From Aequorivita aquimaris (GTDB lineage Bacteria; Bacteroidota; Bacteroidia; Flavobacteriales; Flavobacteriaceae): DNA of 64,000 bases. Location: NCBI RefSeq assembly GCF_001573155.1, contig NZ_JRWG01000008.1, positions 1 through 64,000 on the forward strand, read 5' to 3'. Below the pieces are notes generated by a model. The model had not been told where the DNA came from, did not search any database, and saw nothing but the letters and a program-made list of their open reading frames with translations. The translations under genes and the position numbers were made by a program. Positions 42,468 to 51,061 of the stretch are shown in pieces (position 1 is the first letter of the stretch; each line of letters opens with the position of its first letter).

Positions 42468-43919
42468 ATGGGTAATTTCTTCACAAAATACTTTAAAGAA
42501 AATTTCAATCCGTTGCTTACGGGCCTTATTTGTGGATTTTATCCGTTGGTTTTCTATTTTTCAAATAACTTTTCGGCAATCAATTCTTGGGAGCATTTAG
42601 GGTTTTTTCTATTATTTTTTATAGGAATTCCAGTAGTGGTTTTTACAATTGCCTCATTATTTTTTAAGTATTCTGAAACGCTTTCAAAATACAGAACACG
42701 CATTCTTTTCGTGTTGATAATTATGACCGTGGCAACCTTGATGTCGCAGGCAATGTATCTTACTATTAAAAAGAAAATGCTGTTGGGGTTACTGATTGTT
42801 TCAGTTTTGGCAGCTTTGAAAATGCATGCACACTATAAAAAACTGCTTGTCATTATTTTATTGATGAGCATACTTCCAACAGTTAATTGTATTATAAAAA
42901 TTGTGGAACACGAGCAGAAAATGGAATGGACCGCGTTACCAGATTCAATAGAAAATGTTAAGTTCATAAAGACTCCCAATATTTATATGATACAGCCGGA
43001 CGGCTATGTGGGGCGGGATATGATGGAGAGCAATCTGTACAATTTCAACAATCCTTTTTACGGTTGGCTGGAAAATAACGGTTTCAAAATTTATGACGGT
43101 TTCCGCAGTAATTATCCAGCGAGCCTTACTTCTAACTCCTCCATGTTTTCGATGAAACAGCACCGTTTTGGGAAAGTTCTTTTTCCGTCGATTGATATGC
43201 CAAATTCACGCGATATTATTGCTGGAAATAATACGACAATCACCACTCTGAGAAACAATGGCTATAAAAATTTCTTTATCGTTCAGGATGAATATTTTCA
43301 ACAAAACAGACCAAAGCAGGAGTATGATTATTACAATCTAGATCCTGATGAAATCCCTTATTTCAGCAATGACAACAACGTAAAGAAAGTAGTTTTTAAT
43401 GATCTGAAAGCTGCCATGGACACAGTGAATATTGAAGGTCCACGATTTTATTTTGTTGAAAAACTACTGCCGCACCACATACACTTTGCGGCTTCCAAAG
43501 AAGAGGAACGCGATACATATATTGAAAAAATAAAGGAAGTAAACGGTTGGTTAGAGCACACTGTAAATTATATTTCTGAAAAAGACCCGAACGCAATCGT
43601 TATCATTTTGGCGGACCACGGTGGCTGGGTTGGTTTGGGCAGTTATCCCGAAATGTTTTCAACCGAAGACCCGCAGCAAATACGTTCCATTTATTCTACT
43701 TTAGCAGCTATAAAATGGAACGGTCATTTAAAGGAAGGAATGGATGCTGAATTGAACAGCAACGTGAATATTTTTCGTGTACTGTTTTCAATTTTAAGTG
43801 AAAATCCCGAATATTTGAAATATTTGGAGGAAGATTCGAGTTATAACCTGCAGAACGGCACTTTTTCAAAATCGGTGCGAGCTGTGATTGATGACAGCGG
43901 AAACGTGACTACAAACTAA
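42468..43919 (+). CDS. Membrane sulfatase-fold transferase, copy 3 (diverged)
   Basis: 483 residues. Same helices and fold, with MIQPDGYVG, a changed nucleophile loop (ASLTSNSSMFSMKQHRFG: His-Tyr-Tyr of copies 1 and 2 replaced) and ILADHGGWVGLG. The extra divergence around the active site may mean a different donor or acceptor. It lies 15 bases after copy 2. Confidence 0.85.
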   Translation: MGNFFTKYFKENFNPLLTGLICGFYPLVFYFSNNFSAINSWEHLGFFLLFFIGIPVVVFTIASLFFKYSETLSKYRTRILFVLIIMTVATLMSQAMYLTIKKKMLLGLLIVSVLAALKMHAHYKKLLVIILLMSILPTVNCIIKIVEHEQKMEWTALPDSIENVKFIKTPNIYMIQPDGYVGRDMMESNLYNFNNPFYGWLENNGFKIYDGFRSNYPASLTSNSSMFSMKQHRFGKVLFPSIDMPNSRDIIAGNNTTITTLRNNGYKNFFIVQDEYFQQNRPKQEYDYYNLDPDEIPYFSNDNNVKKVVFNDLKAAMDTVNIEGPRFYFVEKLLPHHIHFAASKEEERDTYIEKIKEVNGWLEHTVNYISEKDPNAIVIILADHGGWVGLGSYPEMFSTEDPQQIRSIYSTLAAIKWNGHLKEGMDAELNSNVNIFRVLFSILSENPEYLKYLEEDSSYNLQNGTFSKSVRAVIDDSGNVTTN

Positions 43920-43935
43920 ACTGAAACTATAAATA

Positions 43936-44916
43936 TTGGAAGACATTTACGAGATAAAAAAATATCAACCATCACAAAAATTATTGTGGGACAGCTTTGT
44001 GAAAGAAGCAAAAAACGCTACGTTTTTGTTTCAACGCGATTTTATGGACTACCATTCCGATAGATTCACGGACCATTCACTTTTAATATATAAAAATGAA
44101 AAATTGGTTGCAGTGCTTCCTGCAAATATTTCAGGTTCTGAACTTCATTCCCACCAAGGCCTTAGTTACGGCGGTTTGATTTTGTGCAAAAAAGCCCCTT
44201 TTGAAGAAACTTTACAGGTTTTTAAGAATCTGCTGAATTTTTTGAAAGATGCAGGAATTGAAGTTTTAAAACTGAAATTGCTACCAAAAATCTATCATCA
44301 ACTGCCCAGTGATGAAATTGATTATTTATTATTTCTGGTAATAGCTTCGTTAACCAGAAGAGATTTTACAAGTTGTGTTTTTAACGAAAACCCTTTAAAA
44401 ATAGCTTCCTCAAATCGCTTGCGCGGAATTAAAAAAGGAGTAAAAAACGAATTAAAAGTTAGTGAAGAGGTAAATTTCAAACCATTTTGGAGCAAAGTTT
44501 TGGAACCGAATCTAAAGCAAATCCATAACCAAAAGCCTGTGCATTCTTTGGAAGAAATTGAACTATTACAATCTCGTTTTCCTAAACACATCAAGCAATT
44601 CAATGTTTATAAAAATGAGGAGATAGTTGCAGGGGCAACAATTTTCGAAACAGTTACTGTAGCACACGCACAATATATTTCGGCAAATGAAATGGGGCGA
44701 CAAATGGGCGGTTTGGATTTTCTGTTCAACTACTTATTGAAACATTTTTCCGAAAAAAAATATTTCGACTTTGGGATAAGCAACGAAGCGCAAGGAATGA
44801 AAGTAAATAAAGGACTTTTACATTGGAAAGAATCCTTTGGTGGTAGAAGTATTGTGCACGATTTTTATGAAATCAAAACCGAGAATCACAAACTTTTAAA
44901 CGACATTTTTATATGA
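43936..44916 (+). CDS. FemAB/GNAT-like acyltransferase
   Basis: 326 residues starting with TTG at 43936; the next in-frame ATG is 36 codons later and would cut into the fold. Two GNAT-like halves as in FemAB-type enzymes: [17 protein letters not shown] with GLSYGGLIL, and [16 protein letters not shown] with [29 protein letters not shown]. The end ([27 protein letters not shown]) is the usual acceptor-side signature. It overlaps the DegT aminotransferase start by 4 bases, so a role in acylating the amino sugar made by that enzyme is likely, though aminoacyl transfer cannot be ruled out. Confidence 0.75.
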   Translation: MEDIYEIKKYQPSQKLLWDSFVKEAKNATFLFQRDFMDYHSDRFTDHSLLIYKNEKLVAVLPANISGSELHSHQGLSYGGLILCKKAPFEETLQVFKNLLNFLKDAGIEVLKLKLLPKIYHQLPSDEIDYLLFLVIASLTRRDFTSCVFNENPLKIASSNRLRGIKKGVKNELKVSEEVNFKPFWSKVLEPNLKQIHNQKPVHSLEEIELLQSRFPKHIKQFNVYKNEEIVAGATIFETVTVAHAQYISANEMGRQMGGLDFLFNYLLKHFSEKKYFDFGISNEAQGMKVNKGLLHWKESFGGRSIVHDFYEIKTENHKLLNDIFI

Positions 44917-46013
44917 TTCCGTTTTTAGATCTTAAAGCAATAAACCAAGGTTTTGAATCGGAATTTCAGAACAGTCTTCGTCTGTTTTTGGATTCTGGAT
45001 ATTATATTTTGGGAAACCAAGTGAAACTGTTTGAGGCAAATTTCGCGCGCTATTGTGGAACAACTCACTGCATTGGTGTCGGCAATGGTCTAGATGCACT
45101 GCGATTGATTTTAGAAGCTTATAAAATCCTAGGAAAGCTAAAAGAAAACGATGAGGTTTTGGTGGCTTCAAATACTTTTATCGCAACTATTTTGGCAATA
45201 AAACAAGCCGGATTAAAACCCGTTTTGGTAGAAACAGATTTGGATAGCTATAATTTCGATTTAACTTCACTTAAAAATGCAATTTCCGAAAAAACGAAAG
45301 CAATCATGCCCGTCCATCTTTACGGACAGCTTTCGCCGATGGATGAAATCTTGAAGATTTCAAAAGAAAACAACCTTCTCGTTATTGAAGATGCTGCTCA
45401 AGCTCACGGCGCAAAAAATAAAGCTAATAAATATGCCGGAAATTTAGGTGATGCAGCAGGTTTCAGTTTTTATCCCACCAAAAATCTTGGTGCTTTGGGA
45501 GATGGGGGAGCAGTAACCACAAATGACGATGCGTTGGCAGAAGTGATTAAAAAACTTAGAAATTACGGAACTTCAACTAAATATGTTAATGATTTTTTAG
45601 GTTTCAACTCAAGGCTTGACGAATTGCAAGCGGCATTTTTAAATATAAAGTTGCCGACTTTGGATGCTGATAATGAAATTCGAAGAACGATCGCCAAGAA
45701 ATATATTTCTAAAATTAACAATGATAAAATAACGCTTCCCTATTATGATGGAAGTAAAAATCACGTTTTTCATCTTTTTGTAATTCGCGTAAAAAACAGA
45801 AATACTTTAGTGGATCATCTGGACAGAAATGGAATTGGCCACTTGATACATTACCCCATTCCTCCGCATAAACAGCAAGCGCTTTCAGAATTTTCACATT
45901 TAAGTTTTCCAAACGCTGAAAAAATACACAACGAAATTATTAGCATCCCAATGAGTCCTGTAATGATCGAAGAAGAGGTTGAAAGAGTGATTTCAGTTTT
46001 AAACAGTTATTAA
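44913..46013 (+). CDS. DegT/DnrJ/EryC1/StrS sugar aminotransferase (FdtB-like)
   Basis: 366 residues, full length. PLP-dependent sugar transaminase: the Schiff-base lysine is Lys190 in [14 protein letters not shown], with Asp160 in [11 protein letters not shown] contacting the PLP ring. N-terminus [12 protein letters not shown] and the C-terminal [16 protein letters not shown] are typical of the sugar-nucleotide group. The nearby FdtA-type ketoisomerase gene (50642-51061) suggests it transaminates a dTDP-3-keto-6-deoxyhexose to the 3-amino sugar (Fuc3N or Qui3N). No dTDP-glucose synthase or dehydratase genes are in the window. Confidence 0.9.
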   Translation: MIPFLDLKAINQGFESEFQNSLRLFLDSGYYILGNQVKLFEANFARYCGTTHCIGVGNGLDALRLILEAYKILGKLKENDEVLVASNTFIATILAIKQAGLKPVLVETDLDSYNFDLTSLKNAISEKTKAIMPVHLYGQLSPMDEILKISKENNLLVIEDAAQAHGAKNKANKYAGNLGDAAGFSFYPTKNLGALGDGGAVTTNDDALAEVIKKLRNYGTSTKYVNDFLGFNSRLDELQAAFLNIKLPTLDADNEIRRTIAKKYISKINNDKITLPYYDGSKNHVFHLFVIRVKNRNTLVDHLDRNGIGHLIHYPIPPHKQQALSEFSHLSFPNAEKIHNEIISIPMSPVMIEEEVERVISVLNSY

Positions 46014-46014
46014 T

Positions 46015-47307
46015 TTGAAAATTCCCGAATCCATACGCGGTAATTTACTTTTAAAGATGACTTCTTTAAATGCCGGTGTTATTGGCGTTCGGTTGGTTAT
46101 TTCACTTTTCATTCAGCGTTTATTGGCTGAAATTGTTGGCGAAGCTGGAATTGCCAAAATAGGCTCCCTTCGCAATCTTTTGGAAATGCTTAGCTCTTTT
46201 GCCTCAGTTGGTATTTTTAGTGGAGTTGTAAAATATGTGGCAGAATATAAAGATGACAAAGAACAGTTGCAGAAACTGTTTTCCACCACATTAGTATTTA
46301 CAGTTTTGGGAACCATTGTTGTTTCCTTGGTTTTATTTTTTGGTGCAGATTACTTAAGCACCACTATTTTTGATTCTCCCAATTATATTTATCTTATAAA
46401 ATTATTGGCAGTAATTGTGCCGTTTATAAGTATGTACCGCGTTTTTAACGGTATTGTGAATGGACTCTCATTGTATAAAAAATTGGCTGGAATAGACCTT
46501 TTCAGTTACATTTTAAGTGCAATTCTTACTGTTGTTTTGTTGCTTACAAATAATATTGATGGCGCGCTTATAGCAATTGCAATTACTCCGGCGCTACAGT
46601 TTTTCGTGCTTCTTTATATTTTTATAAAAGTGCTTCGCGAATATGTACAGTTTTCAAAACTTACGTTCAAAGTACCTATGGCTAATGGGCTTTTGGCATT
46701 TTCACTGATGTCCTTTTTTTCAACAGTTTTGTTGAATTATGTTGAAATTGATATTCGTGTAATGATCCAAAACCGAATTACAATGGCCGATGCTGGAATT
46801 TGGACCGCGATGACCAATATCTCCAAAAACTACATGGTTTTTTCGAGTGCCATCTTCACTTTGTATGTGCTTCCAAAGTTTGCAGGAATTCACAACAAAA
46901 CAGATTTTAAAACTGAACTTTTCAACATTTACAAAACCCTTTTGCCACTTTTTGGCGTGGGAATGTTACTGATATATTTTTTGAGAGATTTCGTTATTCA
47001 AATTATTTATCCAGATTTTCTCGGGATGGAACCATTGTTTAAGTGGCAACTTTTAGGAGATTTTGTGCGTTTGGCAGCTATCGTTTTGGGATATCAGTTT
47101 TTAGCGAAAAAGATGGTTCGCAATTTTATCTTCTCAGAAGTCTTGTCGCTTGCGCTTTTCTATGGGTTCTCTTATTACTTCGCAGGAATTTATGGCGTTG
47201 AAGGGGTTGTAATGGCTCACTTTTTAAGATATGTGGTTTACTTTTTTGTAGTGTTTTTTCTCGTGTTTCGTTATTTTAAAAAGCAACGAAAAACTACCGC
47301 GGAATAG
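46015..47307 (+). CDS. O-antigen translocase (Wzx flippase)
   Basis: 430 residues starting with TTG at 46015, one base after the preceding stop; a later ATG (MTSLNAGVIGVRL) would drop the conserved N-terminal GNLLLKM segment. About 12 transmembrane helices of the polysaccharide-transporter type (LNAGVIGVRLVISLFIQRLLAEIVGEAGIAKIGSLRNLLEMLSSFASVGIFSGVVKYVAEY is the family's opening region). It flips lipid-linked glycan units across the inner membrane. No Wzy polymerase is recognisable in the window. Confidence 0.9.
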   Translation: MKIPESIRGNLLLKMTSLNAGVIGVRLVISLFIQRLLAEIVGEAGIAKIGSLRNLLEMLSSFASVGIFSGVVKYVAEYKDDKEQLQKLFSTTLVFTVLGTIVVSLVLFFGADYLSTTIFDSPNYIYLIKLLAVIVPFISMYRVFNGIVNGLSLYKKLAGIDLFSYILSAILTVVLLLTNNIDGALIAIAITPALQFFVLLYIFIKVLREYVQFSKLTFKVPMANGLLAFSLMSFFSTVLLNYVEIDIRVMIQNRITMADAGIWTAMTNISKNYMVFSSAIFTLYVLPKFAGIHNKTDFKTELFNIYKTLLPLFGVGMLLIYFLRDFVIQIIYPDFLGMEPLFKWQLLGDFVRLAAIVLGYQFLAKKMVRNFIFSEVLSLALFYGFSYYFAGIYGVEGVVMAHFLRYVVYFFVVFFLVFRYFKKQRKTTAE

Positions 47308-47332
47308 CTAAAAGCAAACAATAGTTTATGGC

Positions 47333-47340
47333 TACCTTTG
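47333..47340 (+). promoter_or_regulatory. -7 element TACCTTTG
   Basis: Exact TAnnTTTG 37 bases before the ATG at 47378, indicating that the next gene has its own promoter inside the polysaccharide region. Confidence 0.5.
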
Positions 47341-47377
47341 CAAAAAAAAATTAAAGCTTATTTTTTCCTGAATTTGT

Positions 47378-48361
47378 ATGGCCCAACAACTCTTTAATCC
47401 GTTTAAGGATTTAATTTTCGACGAGCATTTTTGTTTCCTTTCGGGAGCTTTGACTACTGAAAAAATTACTGTTTTCCCACAGTGGTTGATGGATCATTTT
47501 AAGTTTGGTGACGAGCGGATAGAGATGATGGATAAAACCAAATCCTATACGTATTCAGACCTTAAACTGCCGTGTTCTGCAGAAGTTAAAGATGCATTTG
47601 AAGTGCTAGATTATAAAATTCAAGCAGCTTATAAAAATGGTTTTGAAGGAATGGATTCATTAGATGAAAAATTACTTTTCCAATGGACAGGCAGAATGGT
47701 CTATGGCCTGCTTTATTACGAAATGGTTTATGAAAGAGACAGATTACTACGGAAAGGTGAAGAATTTGAACTTTCGGCTGCGCTCAAGGAACGCTTTGGC
47801 CATTTCCATTTGATGCTCCAGTCCTTGATTGAACCAATTTCTTTCATTGGAAAAAAACCTTGGAGCATCGCTGTTTTCCCACTTAAATACTCTGCCGATA
47901 TTTTTAGCTATCGCGATGATGCCATCAATTTAATTTTTTCGTTTGGAGTAAATGGTTTTGGTTTTATTGCCTGTTTGCAGGACAATGGTGTAATCGGGGA
48001 GAAACAAAAAGAGTTGCTCGATAAAATGAAAGGCAACGTTTTGCATCCTGTTCAGTTTGAAGAGCTGTACGCAAGATTTCACTATTCAGATTATATTTTA
48101 CAGTACAAACCTGAATATAAAATTGAAAGTCGGGATGATGGAATTAGCATTGAAGCGCTTCCTATTGAAAAAAAGGGCAGCAAACCAGTTTTTGGGTTTT
48201 GGGATGAAGACATATTTGCGCAATTGCTCGCCAATTATTGGAGCGTATACGGCATTGAGCGGGAGGATATCCTGCAATTTCAAAAACCGCCACTTAGCTT
48301 TCTTGAAAATCCATATTCCAAGGATTTTATTAATCCGGAAACAATCGATTTACCATTTTAA
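47378..48361 (+). CDS. Conserved protein of unknown function
   Basis: 327 residues, no signal or membrane segment, so cytoplasmic. The start has two Cys/His-like features (FDEHFCFLSGALTTEKITVFPQWLMDHFKF), followed by a mainly helical part (LLFQWTGRMVYGLLYYEMVYERDRLL, KERFGHFHLMLQSLIEPISFIGKKPWSIAVFPL) and a C-terminal mixed part. I do not recognise a family. It has its own promoter, is not tightly coupled to the flippase, and its stop abuts the end of a convergent glycosyltransferase, so it may be a bystander of the sugar locus. Confidence 0.65.
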   Translation: MAQQLFNPFKDLIFDEHFCFLSGALTTEKITVFPQWLMDHFKFGDERIEMMDKTKSYTYSDLKLPCSAEVKDAFEVLDYKIQAAYKNGFEGMDSLDEKLLFQWTGRMVYGLLYYEMVYERDRLLRKGEEFELSAALKERFGHFHLMLQSLIEPISFIGKKPWSIAVFPLKYSADIFSYRDDAINLIFSFGVNGFGFIACLQDNGVIGEKQKELLDKMKGNVLHPVQFEELYARFHYSDYILQYKPEYKIESRDDGISIEALPIEKKGSKPVFGFWDEDIFAQLLANYWSVYGIEREDILQFQKPPLSFLENPYSKDFINPETIDLPF

Positions 48362-49498
48362 CTATTTCTCCCAAGTTTCCAAATATTTTTTGGCGATGTA
48401 AACATAGTCGTGGTCACGTTCAATAAATTTTCGGGCATTGACTGAAATGGAAGTCAATTTTTCAGGATTTATAATTAAATCCTCAAGCTTATTGAATAAA
48501 TATGCTACATCGGGAAGGGCATTTATGCACACTTCATCTTCCTTCAAATTATAGCGGTCCAAAAACTCGGTTTCAGCTCCTGTGAAAACAACTTTTCCCT
48601 TCGCCATTGCTTCCAGTGCGTTATAGCCTTGATCATATGCAAATACTTGATCTAAAAGTATATGTGCCGAATTATACTTTTCAATATATTCGGAATAAGG
48701 AATATTTTCAACACAAATCACTTCAACTTTTTCTGGGTATTTCTGCTGAATTTTTTCAAGTGCAGCTTCAAAATAATCATTTCCTTTTTTAAAATAATTC
48801 GCCCGATTGATGCCGTGGAAAATGATAATTTTTTCTTCCGGATTTATGGATTGAAACTTCAGTTTTTCAGTATTTACAGGGTTTGGAATCAATCCTAAAT
48901 ATTTTTCAGTTCCTTGAAGCGGAATGTCATAATCCAAATCGGAAGCAATTACGCCATCAACGTTTTCAAAAACAAAATCATGCAAATCTTTGTATTCAGG
49001 TTTTAGATATTTCAACGCAGGAAAAAATTCTTTTTCTGAAACCTTTAATTCAAAAAGCGGATTGAAAATGGAATAGCGAAACTTTTTTTCATAAGCGTAC
49101 TTAACGCTCGTATAATCTGTTCCACAGGAAAGCAGGAAGAGTTTTTCGTTATTTTTTTTTAAAAATGAAATGATTTCCTTTTCATATTTAGGCAAAATCC
49201 CAAGCGGACTTTCGTTTATCAATTGCACAACATCAAAACCCTTAAATTTTTCTTGCTGTTGAAAAAACTGTTTTTTTAAGGAGAGAGAAGAAATATCAAG
49301 ACCAAAAAGTTTGAATAGGCCAACCTTCACTTTTTTTGAAATCCCAGAATCATACTTTCGTTTCAAAAGTATGTCTGAAGGGAAATTTTTAAATTCATCA
49401 CCTGTGGAAACCAAGGTTACTTTTTGGCCGAGTGCCGAGAATCCTTCTTTTAAGGAATTGTGCAACCTGCTGTATTCGCCCACCAAAAGTATTCGCAT
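48362..49498 (-). CDS. Glycosyltransferase, GT-B fold (GT1/GT4-like)
   Basis: 378 residues from the ATG at 49498 (MRILLVGEYSRLHNSLKEGFSALG), 12 codons after a longer frame start. The N-terminal half has the acceptor-side pattern; the C-terminal nucleotide-sugar half contains IIFHGINRANYFKKGNDYFEAALEKIQQKYPEKVEVICVENIPYSEYIEKYNSAHILLDQVFAYDQGYNALEAMAKGKVVFTG, where Glu of NALEAMA is the usual donor-contact residue. Transcribed away from the neighbouring GT4 gene at 49546 with overlapping promoters. Confidence 0.87.
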   Translation of the reverse strand: MRILLVGEYSRLHNSLKEGFSALGQKVTLVSTGDEFKNFPSDILLKRKYDSGISKKVKVGLFKLFGLDISSLSLKKQFFQQQEKFKGFDVVQLINESPLGILPKYEKEIISFLKKNNEKLFLLSCGTDYTSVKYAYEKKFRYSIFNPLFELKVSEKEFFPALKYLKPEYKDLHDFVFENVDGVIASDLDYDIPLQGTEKYLGLIPNPVNTEKLKFQSINPEEKIIIFHGINRANYFKKGNDYFEAALEKIQQKYPEKVEVICVENIPYSEYIEKYNSAHILLDQVFAYDQGYNALEAMAKGKVVFTGAETEFLDRYNLKEDEVCINALPDVAYLFNKLEDLIINPEKLTSISVNARKFIERDHDYVYIAKKYLETWEK

Positions 49499-49505
49499 AA
49501 AAGTT

Positions 49506-49532
49506 ATATTTGCCTTGTGCAACCAAAAATAC
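49506..49532. promoter_or_regulatory. Face-to-face -7 elements between divergent glycosyltransferases
   Basis: TATATTTG on the plus strand (49506-49513) and TATTTTTG on the minus strand (49525-49532). Both match TAnnTTTG exactly and point toward each other, so the predicted starts lie within a few bases of one another and each promoter extends into the other gene's leader. Confidence 0.45.
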
Positions 49533-49545
49533 ATAATAAATAACG

Positions 49546-50655
49546 ATGGCGACTGAAAAGAAATTTAAAGTGTGCCTGGTTTCCATCTCGCTTGCTAAAG
49601 GCGGCTTGGAGCGCTCGTGCGCTATGCTCTCGCAAATGTTGGAGGCAAAAGGTCACGAGGTGCATTTGGTAATTTTGAATGATGAAGTGGATTATCCTTT
49701 TAGCGGTAAAATGCTGAATTTGGGAAAGTTGAAAATAGAAAACGATTCTTTGGTAAAGCGATTGCTACGTTTTCGAAAATTTCGAAATTATTTAAAAAAG
49801 GAAAAATTTGATGTAATAATAGATCACCGACCAAAAAATAATTTTGAGCGCGAATTGTTTTATTCCAAATTTATTTATCGAGATCTCAACAAAATTTATG
49901 TAGTGCACAGCTCCAAAAAAACCGAATACCTCACAGAAAACCCTTCGGCATTTTCAAAAATCTGCAAAAAAAATATTTTGAATGTTGGCGTTTCGGAATA
50001 TATAGAAAACGAAATTTTGAAGAAGGAAGGAATAGAAAATTCCACAACAATCCACAATGCTTTTGATCCTTCTTGGCTTCAAGAAAACGGCGAGATTCCT
50101 AAAATACTTCAAAACAAAAAATTCATACTTTCTTATGGCCGTTTGGATGATTCAATAAAAGATTTTTCTTTTTTGATTCAAGCTTTTTCTCGGTCGAAAG
50201 CCTGGGAAAAAGATTTTCATCTCGTCATTTTAGGTGAGGGAAAAGATAAAGAAATGCTTCAAAAACTGGCTACTTCCAAAGAAGGGGCAAAGCAAATCAT
50301 ATTTCTTCCCTTCACCAAAGATCCATTCGAAATCATTAAAAAGGCACATTGCGTAACGCTAACCAGCAAATACGAAGGCTTCCCGATGGTTTTGGTAGAA
50401 TCACTTTCTTTGGGAACGCCCGTGGTTTCATTGGATATTATTTCAGGTCCTTCGGAAATCGTACAGCACCAAAAAAATGGTTTGCTGATTGCCGAAAGAA
50501 GTTTACCTTTATTTGCGGAAGCGTTGCAAAAAGTATGTTTTGATGAAATACTTTATAAAACCTTGAAAGAGAACGCTAAACCTTCCGTAGAACAATTTTC
50601 AATGCAGTCCATTTCTGAAAAATGGAACCAAACTTTACAGCATGCAATACGTTGA
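49546..50655 (+). CDS. Glycosyltransferase family 4
   Basis: 369 residues. GT-B fold: N-terminal VCLVSISLAKGGLERSCAMLSQMLEAKGHEV (the glycine-rich acceptor loop), and C-terminal EGFPMVLVESLSLGTPVVSLDIISGPSEIV, the E-x7-E pattern of retaining GT4 enzymes that bind the nucleotide-sugar donor. It probably adds one residue of the surface glycan on the cytoplasmic side. The final 14 bases overlap the FdtA-type gene. Confidence 0.92.
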   Translation: MATEKKFKVCLVSISLAKGGLERSCAMLSQMLEAKGHEVHLVILNDEVDYPFSGKMLNLGKLKIENDSLVKRLLRFRKFRNYLKKEKFDVIIDHRPKNNFERELFYSKFIYRDLNKIYVVHSSKKTEYLTENPSAFSKICKKNILNVGVSEYIENEILKKEGIENSTTIHNAFDPSWLQENGEIPKILQNKKFILSYGRLDDSIKDFSFLIQAFSRSKAWEKDFHLVILGEGKDKEMLQKLATSKEGAKQIIFLPFTKDPFEIIKKAHCVTLTSKYEGFPMVLVESLSLGTPVVSLDIISGPSEIVQHQKNGLLIAERSLPLFAEALQKVCFDEILYKTLKENAKPSVEQFSMQSISEKWNQTLQHAIR

Positions 50656-51061
50656 TTTGGATAAAATAGAACTGAGGGAAATTCCAAAAATTAGTGATCC
50701 GGACGGCCGTGGAAATCTTTCGGTTGTAGAAAAGGATTTTTTACCCTTTACAATAAAAAGGGTTTATTATTTATACGATGTTCCAAGTTCCTCCACTCGT
50801 GGGGGGCACGCCCATAAGGAATTGCAGCAATTTTTGATTGCTGTAAGCGGCAGTTTTGACGTGGTTTTGGACAATGGAAAAACCCGTAGAACCATAACTC
50901 TTAATAAACCCGATAAAGGTTTGCTAATTCCGAATGGTGTTTGGCGGGAGTTGGAAGATTTTTCTTCAGGCGCCGTCTGTCTGTCGTTGGTTAGTGAAGA
51001 ATACAACGAAGATGATTATATCCGTGAGTACGACGAATTCAAGTTATTTAAAAGTACCTAA
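50642..51061 (+). CDS. FdtA/QdtA-family sugar 3,4-ketoisomerase (WxcM-like cupin)
   Basis: 139 residues, single cupin fold. Core motif STRGGHAHKELQQFLIAV (His56, His58) and the cupin strands GSFDVVLDNGKTRRTITLNKPDKGLLIPNGVWRELEDFSSGAVCLSL match the enzymes that isomerise dTDP-4-keto-6-deoxyglucose to the 3-keto sugar. Whether it yields the galacto (Fdt) or gluco (Qdt) product cannot be read here. Its 3' end overlaps the convergent glycosyltransferase gene by 18 bases. Confidence 0.92.
   Translation: MQYVDLDKIELREIPKISDPDGRGNLSVVEKDFLPFTIKRVYYLYDVPSSSTRGGHAHKELQQFLIAVSGSFDVVLDNGKTRRTITLNKPDKGLLIPNGVWRELEDFSSGAVCLSLVSEEYNEDDYIREYDEFKLFKST

Noticed and set aside
39478-43919. The three sulfatase-like genes as an assembly duplication
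   Set aside because: The copies differ throughout, including around the active site, so they are real paralogues.
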